From Streblospio benedicti (taxonomy: Eukaryota; Annelida; Polychaeta; Spionida; Spionidae): 64,000 bases of DNA. This document shows positions 30,070 through 43,646 of the stretch, piece by piece. The DNA lies in contig CM032669.1 in assembly GCA_019095985.1 (NCBI GenBank), forward strand, positions 32,649,831 through 32,713,830, written 5' to 3'. How positions within the stretch are numbered: the stretch's first letter is position 1; the number at the start of each line of letters is the position of its first letter. A program made the position numbers and the translations under genes. Below the pieces are notes generated by a model. It did not search any database. It was not told where the DNA came from and saw only the letters and a list, made by a program, of their open reading frames with translations.

Positions 30070-30090
30070 ACAGAGGAACTGCTGATTTGA

Positions 30091-30417
30091 CTACTCATAA
30101 CCCCAGAGTTTATTAAGCAGACATTGATGTGGGACCGAGTCAAAAGCTTTGGCAAAATCGAAGTAGATGGAGTCTAGGGGCACTCCACTGTCAAGAAGTT
30201 CAGTCCAGGTGTCTAAGCACTGTAACAGATTGGTGCTACAGCTTCTCCCTTCCAAAAAACCATGTTGATTATTGGAAATCATGTTGTTAATGTTCAAGTG
30301 TTTCACTACATGGTCCCTGATGATGCCCTCTATAATTTTACACACTATGCTGGTCAGACTCACCGGTGTATGATCATATGTGGTCATTGATGCAAGGGCA
30401 AACTTTATTCTGCACAC
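30091..30417 (-). mobile_element. RT fragment of an older CR1/Jockey-type LINE
   Basis: A 108-codon open stretch reads HTPVSLTSIVCKIIEGI, NQHGFLEGRSCSTNLLQ and YFDFAKAFDSVPHQCLLNKL, which are RT motifs of CR1/Jockey LINEs. It stops at the edge of the younger LINE. The post-RT block at 26150-26496, on the same strand, fits the same family. About 200 residues between the two are missing, so part of the old element was lost. Confidence 0.8.
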
Positions 30418-32179
30418 CTATATTATTGTGATTGATCAAAGTTGAAGAGTATCAAGATCTGTTCACCTATAAACACCCTTGAATAATTTTCACCTTGCTT
30501 TAATTCTAGCTTCTGCAATTTTTAACTGTAATACCCCGAATTAATACGCTAATTGTGGCGTGTTGTCCCGCGAACGCCTCTTTAACCGGACTAGTTAGAT
30601 GCCATCTAGCTGACGTATCAATGATCCACCTACAACAAAACATCAAAGTTACAGAATATCACCATCTTTTCACCTATAAATCAGCCTGGAGTAATTTTCA
30701 CCTTGCTTTACTTCTTTTTCACCTTGCTTTACTTCTAACTCAGTGTGCAACTTTCAAATGTGCTAGTGTTGAAGTGTTTTACACATATTATGAAAAATAC
30801 ACTAAAGATGTGAAAAGGAAGGGCATATTGCCTTTTACCCAGACAAAAATAAAGATTTGGGATCATAGAATACAAGACAGTTGTTTTGACGATGTAATCA
30901 AATCTTTAAACGACAAATATTTTATTCTGTAATACACACACACACGCACGCGCCTGCGTACGCACGCACACGCGTGAAAAGATGGAATTTCATGTCAGAC
31001 TAAATAGAGTGTATATACCTCAAATTGCAGTTACTCATCCAGAGGAATTTGCTCATGGTGAAATGATACAAATAGTAACTTTCATGTACGGATGATGGTA
31101 AGATAAGTATATTATGTATCATATAAAACGTAAGAAAGAAGAAACTATCCAAGAAATAGCAAAAAGTAAACAGCTTATCAAGAAAGCAATCACTATGAAA
31201 ATAGCAGCCAAATATGTGGAATCCAACTGCTTGCTGGTGAGACTCTGGGCTCCATGTTCAGGCTGTGTTAGTTTATCTCAATAATGTGCAGTAATAAAGT
31301 ATATACTAGATGCGATAGCCAGAGCCTCGATACACGTAGCAGGTCGTCACATGTACAATTTAGTAACATGACGATCTGCTAACATATGTCGAGGCTCTAG
31401 CGACTGCATTTACATCATAATCAAACAAAAAACGGATGCCCCTTAGCTCCTCTGGTCTTTTTGCATGTCACTTAGGCTGCTATGTAATAGTGGTAAAGTG
31501 CATGGTGTAGTGTTTGTAAAACATAGTAGTAAACATACCCCCTCCTCCCTCCTATGATGTTGCGGTGCATGCAATAAGTTAAAGTTTTATGATCCTCTAA
31601 AACTGCTTTTTACAGAGCCAAGTTGGGAATAAATATCCACTCAAACTTTATCATCTAAGTGAGATGGGCTGAGTGAATGACTGAAAAAACATCCCATTGT
31701 AAAAAGAAAATATATATATGCACATGTTCGTGATGAAAAGTTTTAAGTTGTACTTTGAGCAACAAAAAACTATATTTTTTGTCATAGTCAGCTATCAAAT
31801 GAACACCATAAATGAATTCTCACTTTCAAATATATGACCTCACCCCAAGGGCTAATAGAGCTTTAATGATTGTTTCAGATTGAGGGGAAAGTTTGTTGGA
31901 AAATCACTGCCTGTATACTCAACCTTTCAAAGTGCATGCATGGCAAACCTACAAATGTTGATTCTTTGGAAGAAATGGATTAAGACTTCATGATTGCAAT
32001 ACATCACAGTGATGTGACATACGCAAATTTTTAAAACACAAAATTTCTTGAAATTTTGCTAGCGCATGCGTACTTTACTTGCGAAAGTTTTATTTTTTTT
32101 ATATTTTGTTTAGCTTTACCGTCTTAATAGCTCCATTTTAGATAGTTTTCTTTGTTATATGAATTAGGATTCATTTCGA
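30418..32179. other. Region without a recognised gene, with one hairpin
   Basis: AT-rich sequence. A short direct repeat (caccttgctttacttct, twice near 30700-30740), a (CA)/(CG) dinucleotide patch at 30933-30975, and a hairpin at 31310-31409 are the only structures seen. A plus-strand ORF at 30555-30932 has no recognisable motif and is probably chance. Confidence 0.5.
31310..31409. repeat. Imperfect hairpin with about 45-bp arms
   Basis: Left arm atgcgatagccagagcctcg, later caggtcgtcacatgt. Right arm acatgacgatctg, then cgaggctctagcgactgcat. About 11 bases separate the arms. Confidence 0.7.
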
Positions 32180-35100
32180 AGGTTAGTTTCTGTGTTTTGC
32201 CATTTCTTTGCGGTCAATTTTGGCTGAGTTCATGGACCAGTCAACTGTAGGCAAGCCTTCTCTGAGCGTTTCTTTCAACAATGCCGATAGCGTCCCTTGT
32301 AGTCTAGCAAACAAGTCGAGGGTGGTCAATGCCAGTAAGCCTACAGCAGCACAGCCTAGGGCATTCCCTGATGCTGCGGAGTCAACGCTCCCGGCGCTCT
32401 TACCCTCCGCTTCACATGCAGAGTAGTTAGCTGCAGAGGCAGGGTACACGGGCTTCCGCCCGATCCCTAAGGTGCCCACTTTATTGGGTCTACCTCTTTA
32501 TTTGGTCGACACGGCCAGAGATTTTTCACAGCGGACTCTGAGCTCGAGTCAATCTTGCAAGAACACCGTCAGAGTTTTTCCAAACTCCTGAGGTCAATGC
32601 CGATGTTTTGAACGTCTTAAAACCGCCACAGGCAGTCCCGTCTAACACCAAGCCAGGAGCTCCAAAGCCCAAGGTGCTGGCAAACAGTGGACTAGTGATT
32701 TGTGATGGCGATGTTGCCAAACTACACACAAAGGTCATTAAACTGATGGGGCCCCTCAGCGCCATGTGGCAGGAAATTGACCTTGCCCGCCACAACAATA
32801 CAGTTTTTGACAGGAATGGGCTACTGAGGGTGCTCAAACAGAATATAGCGCAGGTGGGACAGGCGTCCCCATTACCCACCAGAGGCTAGTGGAGATCAAG
32901 TGCCACTTCCTTCAAGATGAGTTGGAGGCCATGGTAAGAAGGCCCTCGTTAATCATGCTGGCATCCTTACGAAGGCGGGTTTCTTGTTCGGTACTGACTT
33001 CCAGCCGTGCATCCGCAAGGTGAAGCGTCAAAACTCTGAGTTCAACTGCCTCCCCTTCGGTCTGGTAAACTCCTGAAACTGTTGAGGAGGATCGGGATCC
33101 CTTTCGTCATTTATCTAGACGACATGCTTCTGTTTAATCAGGACACGCACAGACTGTGTAAGGAAAGAAGAACAGTCTGCATTCTGCTGGGGATCCTTGG
33201 GTTCGTGATCAACACTTAGAAGTCCGTGATAACCCCCACTATGTCCCTGGAATTTCTGGGACTGATGAAGTAGAGATGTGCCTCATGCTGCCTCAGAACA
33301 AAAGACTGGACAGTGTACATCTCTGCAAGGAAACACTTGCACAGGAAATTGTGTCAGTCCGCCACCTGGTGATGTTGATAGGGAAGCTGTCAGCAATGGC
33401 GCTGGCAGTCCTACCAGTACCCCTACACTTCAGAAGCTTACAGCTACTGAAAATCAGGGCCTTGATCCACAGAAAATCCTACAAGGCCGTGGTCACCCTG
33501 AACATGGGATGCAAGGAGGGCCTTCAGTAGTGGCTGCTTCACCCGAGCTGATGGAGGGCAAGGCCATCATCACTCATTCCCCAAACTTTGTCCTGGAGAC
33601 GGACGCGAGTCTGACGGGTTTTTTGGGAGAAGAGTCGTGAATGGTCCAATGGCCAAGGGTCACTGGACAACGCAAGAACACAAGGAGCAAAAAATGCTTT
33701 GGAACTGCTTGGAGTCTGGATCATGCTTCAGCCACTCTTCAATACAGTGTCCACAAAAACATGCATGTTCGAGCAGACAATAGGACAGCAGTAGCCTACA
33801 TCAACCCCCCCCCCCCCTGTGATTCATTCAGCTGACAAAAGACACCTGGGATTTTTGCTTCGCACGGAGTCTGACGCTGTCAGCGGAATACATACCGGGC
33901 AGCGTCAATCGGGTAGCCGATGCTTTGTCACGCGACTGGAAATTGGACCCAGAAGTCTTCCACAGGATAAAAAAAGTATAGGGGTCCCTGCAAGCAGAAT
34001 TGTTTTCCAGCAGGGCAAACCACCAAGTGCTGAAATATTTCAGTTGGAAGGCTGACCCGGGAGCTACAGGGACGGATGCTTATGATCTGACCCTGGCCGG
34101 AGGGCACACTGCATTCGTTCTGGCCATTTTGTCTGCTTCCGCGCTGCCTAGTGAAACTGGAGGCTCAGGTAGTCCTTATGACTTCGATTTAGACCAATCA
34201 AGCATAATATTCATCACTGCTCAAGATGGCAGTGGAAACACCGATCCTCATCCTGAAGAACCCACGCACAATCCGTTCGCCACATGGGACACCCACACAC
34301 GCTCTTAGCAAACAACTGGCTCCATTTGGCAGTCTGGAAGGTCTCCGGAGGTCTAGTGGGGTCACAGGAATTTTGAAAGAAGCTGCAAGCCTCTTGGCTG
34401 GAGCCATCAGAGAAAGCACCCAAGCTGTTTACAGGTCAGCCTGGGGACAGTGGAGTGGCTGATGCGCTGAACGAATCCTTGATTCATTTCTGGCCCCTGT
34501 GGGATCCGCACTGAACTATCTCACAGAATTATGCAATAAAGGCCTATCCTACAGCATGATCAATGGCCACCAATCTGCCATTTTGTTCTTCCACGTGGAG
34601 CACCAAGGCCAGAAAATAGCCCAACTCCCATTGATCATGAATTTCATGACTGGTGTGTTCAAGAACACACCTGTGCCCAAGTACACTTGGACATTTGGGA
34701 TGTTGACACAGAACTCCAGTATCTCACACAACTGGGGGACAACTGTCACCTTTAAGACAACGTCCCTTCTACAAAACTGCAATGTTGCTGCCACTTACTC
34801 CCGCGGCCATGGCTTCAGAATTGCAAGCTCTGAATCTAGAGCACTTTTTGGACAGAGGCGATGTACTTTTTGTGACAGTTTTGAGTTTGTGATAGCGGGG
34901 CTGACTAAAAGCAGAAAGCCGGGTGGGAAGGCAAAGTCTTTTACCATACGGCAGTTTCCAGACCCCGTACCAGACCCGTACCAAGTCCACAATCTCAAGT
35001 TAGCTACTGAGACTCCTGTCAGAAGCAGATATAGACACCTCGTAGTATAAAGGACACTCTACCAGAGACAGGGCGGTGTCTAAGGTGGCAGCACGTGGGG

Positions 35101-35225
35101 TGTCTGTTCAAGATATGCTGACACAAGCTGACTGGTCGAATGCACAGATGTTTCGGAAATATTATCACCGTGAGTCGAAGTCCACCCATGTAGGCTTTGA
35201 TACGTGGATCCTCAGTCAGAGGTAA
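32180..35225 (+). mobile_element. DIRS-like (tyrosine recombinase) retrotransposon fossil
   Basis: Plus-strand remnants in DIRS order: an RT region (near 33000-33270), an RNase H region (about 33280-33960; VRHLVMLIGKLSAMALAVLP and LETDAS are the diagnostic parts), and a tyrosine-recombinase region (about 34440-35220; SYSMINGHQSAILFF, later WSNAQMFRKYYHRES). DIRS elements integrate with a recombinase instead of a DDE integrase. The copy is heavily broken (more than half a dozen interruptions) and no terminal repeats are recognised. It looks old. Confidence 0.8.
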
Positions 35226-35610
35226 GCTTTGATCATGCAGCAATCATGAAGTCTTACAGCTGTATGGAGAGTGCGTCAATCGCTAAAACCAACTATACAC
35301 ATAAACCGTAAATTCTATCATTCAGTGCAAAAATCACCTCCAATAACTCATTCTGATTGGTTGAGAGGTGTTCTAAATTTGCCGATTTACACGCTGCTAA
35401 TGGCTGATTTACCCGTTGCTAAGGACGTACCATGATTTACTGCATGGACGGAAATGACACAGTCTAATATTAGACTACTTTGTTGCAGCGCACATGGTAA
35501 CAAGCGATGTCACTTGCTTTATAACAATTAAAGAAGTTTTCTTGTACTGGTAGTTTAGATTTAGTCATGTACTTGACTCTGTATTCTTATTTTCTTCATG
35601 ATAGATTGGT

Positions 35611-35744
35611 ATTTGACCACTCGCTTGTTGTGACAATCGTAAAATTTAGCATGCTGATGCTTGATTGACACTCACTTTGTTCGTGTCAATCGCACCTCAG
35701 CATGCTAAATTTTACTGATTGACACTCCAATCTCGTGGTCAAAT
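35611..35744. repeat. Inverted repeat after the DIRS-like fossil
   Basis: Inner arms gtaaaatttagcatgctgat and its complement (about 35639-35716), with outer arms atttgaccac / gtggtcaaat. It might be a small MITE; it has no clear target duplication. Confidence 0.6.
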
Positions 35745-35832
35745 CCTACATTTTACGTATGAAGTGAAATTTAGTGACCTCTATAACGGGAGCTCACATC
35801 ATACGTACAATTCACGGACTGTGTGAAAAAAT

Positions 35833-36310
35833 ACAATAAATACATTTTGACAATTTAATACATAGAGAGTCGTTAAAGATTACATCATGCAGTGATCAGT
35901 TTAGTAAAGGTAGAAACACCAGTACATTAAGCTGAAATCAATCAATCAATTAATCAATTAATTACTAATGAAATTAATTAATGATTACTTTTTACAAGGT
36001 ACAAACTAAGTTTTACAAGGGAGAACTCAACTGCTTCACTAGTAAAAATTAATTAAATAGTAAACTTTTACATATGACTACAGAGCTTACAATGTATAGA
36101 GGCCTTAGATTCCATGAAAGTTGAATGATTGACAACATAAAACATTCAGTGAATATTAACATAGATGTTCAAAAGTGATTGTAGAAAGTAAAATAAATAC
36201 ATTTTGATGATCAATGCATACAGAGTCTGTAAAGATTACAGTATAAGGGGCATCAGTTTAGTAATGGTAGATACATTAGTGCATTATGTTGAAATTAATT
36301 GATTAATTAC
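35833..36310 (+). repeat. Tandem repeat (unit about 350 bp), left part
   Basis: The phrase aaataaatacattttga, followed by gtaaagattaca-like and cagtttagtaa sequence, occurs at about 35833 and again at about 36185. The second unit is cut at about 36310 by the PHD-finger LINE and seems to resume at about 44607 (tttacaaggga, tatagaggtc). Confidence 0.65.
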
Positions 36311-37596
<1,286 letters not shown>

Positions 37597-40500
37597 GAGG
37601 TTGCGTCGGCAGGTGTTGTGAGGCTATCAGTTAGGTGATGTTGGTCTGTTGGATTTGTGGCGTCCGCCATCTGTGTGTCGTTGCTTGCTGTCGGCGACGG
37701 GCCGTGCTCGGTGATGATTTGCTGTTTCGTTGCCGAGCCTGTGATGGCGCATATGTCGGAGCTGTGCAGGGGGAACATATCGAGTTTATCGTCGGCAGGC
37801 ATGTGTGTTTTGACGTATGATCGACGGCTGAGCCGGTCGGCCAGGATGTTCTTGGAGCCTTGATATGGTGTATTTCATAGTCATAGCCCTGATGAATAAT
37901 ACCCACCTTGCCAGCTCTGGGGTGAGGCGTTTTTCGTTGCCAAGTATTTTAGTGAGGCTATTGTCCACGTATAGAGTATTTGTTGTAACTTAGGTAGTAG
38001 TCGAATTGGGCCAGTGAATAGCAGACCACCAGGATCTCTAGTTTGAGGATGTCTCGTTTTCGTTCTGGTTCTGTGAGCAATTGTTCGCAGTATGTGATAG
38101 GAATGAGGTTTCCTGACGTGTCCTGTTGCATGAGGGCGCCGCTGATGGCAGAGGTGCTGGCGTCTGTGATGAGGTGAAAACACTTGGTGTAATTGGCGTA
38201 GTGTAGCAGCTGTCTGGAGGCGAGGGCGTTTTAAAGCACGTTGAAACTCTCCGTGCAGGCGGGGGACCAGAGCCATTTGGTGTCCTTTTTGAACAAGTTG
38301 AGTAATAGGGTGACCAAGTCTCCCTTTTTGGGGATGTATTTATAAAAGTAGCTGCATATGCCTAGAAACGATTTTAATTGGTTGGGCTCGGTGGGCCAGG
38401 GGAATGTGGTGATATCTTCTATGTGTGATTCTGATGGTTTGATGCCCGTGTCCGTGATGGTGTGACCTCGGTAGTCGCAGGAAGGTGTGGCAAACGTACA
38501 TTTTGACGTGGCCAGTTTGAGGTTCGATTCTTCTATGGATGTGAGGATGTTGTGTAGGTCGATTAGGTGCTGGAGTTTGTTTGGCGAGAAGACCAGTATG
38601 TCGTCCAGGTAGGCCGTGGCACAGGTGCCTATATGGTCGCAAAGGACAGTGGCATGACCTTGGTAAAATGAGCGGGCGCCGAGGCTATTCCTTGCCGACA
38701 AACAGTAAAGCGATAGCCCTTGTTTTCAAAGTGAGAACCGCATAATGGGCGGCTGTCTCGGTGGAGGGTTATCTGGAAATATCCCTGTTTGAGGTCAAGG
38801 ACGGTGAATATGGTGGCTTTTTTCTCGGCTATTGTATCGATGATGGTGCTGTTGGCGAGGTCCAGGAGTACTTTATTATTTTTCAGGAAGGGAGTGCCGA
38901 GAATAAAATTGAAGTTGGCTGTTTTGAAGTCGTAGAATAGTGAGGTGACCATAAAGTCCGTGAGGTAGAAGGACCGTGGTGTTTTGCTGATTGTTGTGAC
39001 TGTGTCGGCGGAGGCCGTTGTGAAGGATTGGGATGACGGGAGTAGGTTTGTAATTTTGGGGTATAGGTTTTTAAGAGATGCGAGGCTTATGCAATTGATG
39101 GAGCTGCCTGTGTCTATAAGGGCAGTCGTAGTTTTGAAGGAAGGTGTGGTGATACATACCAGGTTGCTATTGTATATGGTGCTGTGGAGAATGTTGTGTG
39201 GGAAGTGTCTGTCGCGTATGATAAGGGTAGAATCGAGCCTGGTACGTGTTCTAGTTTTTTGTGTCAGGGTTGTTGTCTTGTATGACGTTCACCTGGTTGT
39301 ATGGTGTAGGGGACTGTCTGAACCTGTCTCTGTTGTTCCTAGTGTAGGAGGGCGATCAACTGAACCTGTTGTGGCGTTGGTCACTGGCGCTGCATTGCCT
39401 ATATTGGGGGTTTTGACGGTCATGGCTGATGCTGTGGCTGTTGTTGTATGAAGCGCTTTGTGGCCTACTATCGCGTGACTGGCGAGAGTGGGGTTGCCTG
39501 TTGCAGGATTGGTGGCGGTAGCGGCGTGGGTTGTTGTAGGCTCGTATCTTGATCGGTTGTCATCGGCATCAGAGCGTCTCTGTTGACGTTGGTGGTTGAT
39601 GGCCATTACCGGGATGTTGCTGGTGAGCGCCATGCTGTGCTCGACAGTTTCGGCACATATTTGGGTCTGGCGTAGCCTTGTGGGCAGCATGAGCAGGACA
39701 CTTTGTGCAATGTCATCGCGCAGGATTTGGATGTAGACGATCTGTGTCGGTGATATTGCATTCTTGAAGCCTGCGTGTGATCTCCAGAATATAGTCCCTG
39801 ATGGGTTCTGTGGCACCTTGTTTGCGTTGGAGGCGCACGGCTCTTGTAGTTGGGGGCTGGTGTGTCATGGAGAAGGCTTTAGCTAAGTTGGTCAGATCGT
39901 ATGTGCTTTTCTCGTGGGTTGGCATGCTGTTGTAATGCTCTTTTGCATAATCCTGTAGGACAGTTGGTAGGAACGCCAGTCCTTGTGCGTCGTTTGGTGG
40001 CCATTGGAGGTAGGTGAACATGTCTATGAGGCTGGATTTCCACGTTTCAAAGCTTGAGACCTGGGCGCCGTTGAACGTAGGGGCTGAGACTCGTGGCGCG
40101 TCGCTGCGAGTGCTGGTGGTTTTTGTGGACATTTTGTCGATGAGGTCTGACCATTTTCCGGCCAGTATGTAGCGGGATGGGTGTCGGCTTGGTGTTGACG
40201 TTCCAGGAAATGTGCTGGGTACCTGTGATGTGACCGTTGATTCAGGCCGTCGTTTGCAGTAGGGTCGTGATGCGATGGTAGGTCCTGTAGCGGTTGTTGC
40301 TGTATTGAAGGCATGTTATTTGGCCAGTCCGTCGGTCTGTTGGGCATCAAATGCCGTCAAGTACCGTGCTGTGTGGTGGTTGTGCACGGCATGCAGTTGG
40401 CGGTGATTGTATTTGATGTTCAAGCCAGCGTTAGTTGTCGCTCGCCAGGGTTTGGCACAAGCGGGCGAAGTTTTCCTTCTGTTGTCGTGTGATGGACACT

Positions 40501-43500
40501 GCGGATTCGTGTGCTATGTCATGGACCTGCTGTCGGAGAGTGGCCGTGCGGGCGTTGTCGGCTGCCTGCATGTTGGACATTTGGTTAGACATGGAGGCCA
40601 GATTTTGTTGTAGTGATTTCAGCTGGATTGGTGTGGTTTGCATGGACAGATTTGAGATTTGTATTCAGCTTGTGTATTTGAGAGTCGTTGGCGGACTGTT
40701 TCTGTTGTTGACTGGCCAGGATGTGGCCGGCGTCATCGACTCTATCGCAGATGGTCCATGTGACAGTGAAACTGTGAGGCCAGCTGTGATGTGTCTATGA
40801 GTGTCTTTTTGAAATCGACATTCAGGTTGGTGAGAAGTTGTCGTTGGCCTTCTGTGACGGTGTTCACCATGTGCTGTACCATGTCTGAGACGTCATGTAT
40901 AGTGAGTGGTAGGGTGTCGCGTTTGGGAAAGGGCGACCGTTGTCTGGGCAGTGTTGATGATGGGGACGATTGTCTGGTGCGTGACACAGGAGGGCAGTGG
41001 TGTATGGCGTGGCTCTCGGAAAGTGAATGCACTTGTTTTTGCAGCGCTTCTATTGCGTCCAGCATTGCTAGTTCACGATCAAGTTTTTTTGTCTAGTCAC
41101 AGAAGCACGGTGTTTAATCGATTTCCAGTTAATGTACGTAATATGCAGAGCTGATGCGGGAATCAAGAGCTTTTGTGCGGGAAATGTTTACTTTTGAAAT
41201 TACAGGTTCTGATTTTTCACTGCAGGTAGCATAAATATCTGTCTTTGGCACAAATTATTTGGTCCATGCACAATGGGAATATCTGTAGTGTCTATGAATT
41301 GTTTCTATGTCCACATAAATGGTCCGGTTTTTGCTGCTAAGTCTGCAATAGTTGAAGACCCTCGTTCTACATGGCTGTTCACTGTCAGAAAAATGAGTGA
41401 TATTTTGCCTAATATTGCTTTGTCAAGCCATAATATGGGTCAGCTGTGTGGTGTCTACTTGACTGAAAACTACCTTATGCATTGCATCTAGATTATCAAC
41501 TTATATATTGTGTTAAATCTCCAAATCCACAGACAACTGGTTTGCTCCTCATATGAAAACTGTTGATCACAGCTTACCACGACTTTAATATTTTTTGTGC
41601 AATCATATGTTTTTGAAAAGCATGGGATTACTGTAATCTGTATCAATCAACTTTGAGATACATTCCTGTTCATATGTTGCCTGAAGTAAGTGGCTTTATA
41701 GCCGCAATATCCGTCATTTTCCATCAGATGACACCAATTTTGAAGGGGGGTGGTTATGTATTGCAGACTTAGCAGCAGAAACCAACCCATGTGAGTGGAC
41801 ATAAAACGCATCAGTATGTGCCAGAGGTATTCTTATAGTGCATGGACGAAAGAAATTGTGCTCAAGATTGATTTTCATCCTGTCTACAATGAAAAATCCA
41901 AATATCTGATTTCAAAAGTAAACATTTACTATACAAAAGCTTTTGATTACGCACATTAACTGGAGATCAATTAAATGCCGTGAGAAGGGGTACTGGCGGT
42001 AGGGGTTAGGAGCATTTGTCGCACCAGGTGCGTGCGGGCTGCGATTCCCTCGCCATCATCTTGGGTGGTGCTTTCAAACATTGTGCTGAGATCAATGCTT
42101 GGCGGCGTTGGTGGTGTGTTTGTGTTTAGCCTATTAGCCGCCGGCTGGGGTGGTGTATGGTCGGTGGCGATGTCAGTGAGTGCGGTAATTGAGCACTGGC
42201 CGGGTGTCAGGGTGTCTAGGGAATCAATTATCGCCCAGTCTGTTGACGTGTTGGCGACTTGATGGCCATTAGTGTTGGCGGTAGAGTTGGCGTCTTTGTT
42301 GGTGGTAGGGGAGAAATGAGCCAGCAGGCTTTGATGGAGGTTGTTTGGTCCCCTGAATGCGCTCAGCGTGTGAGGTGTCGTGGGGATGCGTCCAGCTGGT
42401 GGCCAGGCCTCGCGGCGAAGACGGTCCTCGAGGCGTTGGTCGGGTGGCCCGGTGTTGTCGCGGGTGTCGGCGCTGGTGATGTCCCACGGATGGGCGTGTC
42501 TGCCCTGCTGTGTGGACACAATCGTGAGTGTCGATGTGGGGTGTTTGGTTTTTGTTGGTGACGTCGATGTTGTTGTCATGATGGGAGGCTGTGAGTCGAT
42601 CATTGTTTGCAATGAGGGAAAAGTCCGTTGTTTGGGCATGCTGTGGAGATTTTTGTTGTCTATGTCGTGGTTGGTTAGGGTGGCCATGTCGTCCAGTTGA
42701 TGGGCTGGTCGGGTGAGGGTGTGGGAGAATATGTTGTCATCCGTGCGAGCCCGGGGGATGGTGTCGTCCAAGTCTCCCTGGAGGCTGGACGTGTTTTGTT
42801 GAATTTCTGGTTCGGACTCCATGTGTAGAGAGGAATGTGGTGCATAGATGTGGGTTTTTTGTCAGGGGTGTGGGATGACCTGCACGGCAGGTCTTTCCAC
42901 TTGAGGAATGTGCACTCGTCAGAGCAGAGGATGTTGAACTCGTCCAGTGTCTGTTTTGAGCTAAAACATATGAGTTTTTTGCATATAATGCAGGAGCCTG
43001 GGAATTTGGTGGCCAGGGAATTAGGTTGCTTGTTTGTTGTGTGGGAGGAGCCGCGCGGCAGGTCTTACAAGTCAAGAAACACGCACTCGTCGGAGCAGAG
43101 GGGTTCTGCGTTAAACTCGTCTAGTGAAATTAAGACGGCTGTGCGGCAGAGTGTTGGTGCTTGCTGTGTCAACCCTCGGGATTTGATGTGGCCAGCGCAG
43201 TGGTAGCGGTAAATTTGGTATTACACTGCCAGACGGCTTGCTGATTGCTGCTGATGGGTTGGCGCTTGTCCTGTGGGAGTTGGCACGGCCAGTGTGTTGA
43301 TGGCTGATCAAACCGGTAAGTCACTGCGGCTGGCAATAGATGATGATGAGTCCGGAGTATGTTGTTGATGGGTGGTGGCCGTGAGTTGGGTTGCACTGGA
43401 GTCCTGTGAATCTGCAAAATAGTGAGAAACCTTTTTATAGAAATTTCTCTTCAATTGTAGGCATCTCCTCCATTGAGGAATCGAGGAAGAACAAGTGTTG

Positions 43501-43646
43501 CCTCTTTTGTGTTTATTTCAGTACTGCCTAACCCGTGTCTCTCTCCCTAGAGAGCTGCCGGTGTCTAAAGTGTTCTATGTCATTAGCTCACTAAGCGGCG
43601 TGTGCAATATGGACTTTGCCTGAGTCCATAGTGCACCAGTGCACAC
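37597..43646 (-). mobile_element. Ty3/Gypsy-type retrotransposon fossil inserted in the LINE
   Basis: Minus-strand remnants: a proline/threonine-rich and glutamine-rich gag-like region (about 42822 down to 39290, split by the Transib-like MITE), a protease-like to RT region (about 38950 down to 38231, VLDLKQGYFQITL and AYLDDILVFS), and an RNase H-like end (about 38280-37880). No integrase and no terminal repeats are recognised at either edge, so the outer parts are missing or unrecognisable. It is broken in many places. Base composition is clearly GC-richer than its surroundings. It is younger than the LINE and older than the MITE it contains. Confidence 0.75.
41106..41982. mobile_element. 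Transib-like non-autonomous DNA transposon (877 bp)
   Basis: The left end starts CACGGTGTTTAAT; the reverse complement of the right end starts CACGGCATTTAAT. The inverted similarity continues for roughly 180 bp (ccagttaatgt, aaatgtttacttttgaaat, tccatgca). AGAAG stands on both sides (41101-41105 and 41983-41987). A CAC-initiated heptamer resembling the V(D)J recombination signal together with a 5-bp target duplication is the hallmark of the Transib/RAG superfamily. The interior (one ORF at 41273-41491) shows no transposase motif. It lies inside the Gypsy fossil, so it is the youngest layer of the nest. Confidence 0.65.

Larger units (their letters stand above)
26497..30090 (-). mobile_element. 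Two-ORF LINE with APE endonuclease and RT, nearly complete
   Basis: Order on the minus strand: ORF1 (30069-29434), a poly-T/(TTTG)-rich gap, then ORF2 (start near 29363 to about 26563). An AT-rich 3' tail at 26497-26562 follows. It lies beside fragments of an older LINE and appears to have inserted into it. ORF1 is open, while ORF2 needs two frame changes (near 28795 and 27480). It therefore looks fairly young but disabled. The family belongs to the wide CR1/Jockey/I group; I cannot name the clade. Confidence 0.85.

Noticed and set aside
30555-30932. 125-codon plus-strand ORF
   Set aside because: No motif, low-complexity LALLLF repeat caused by a short direct repeat, and no splice context; likely chance.
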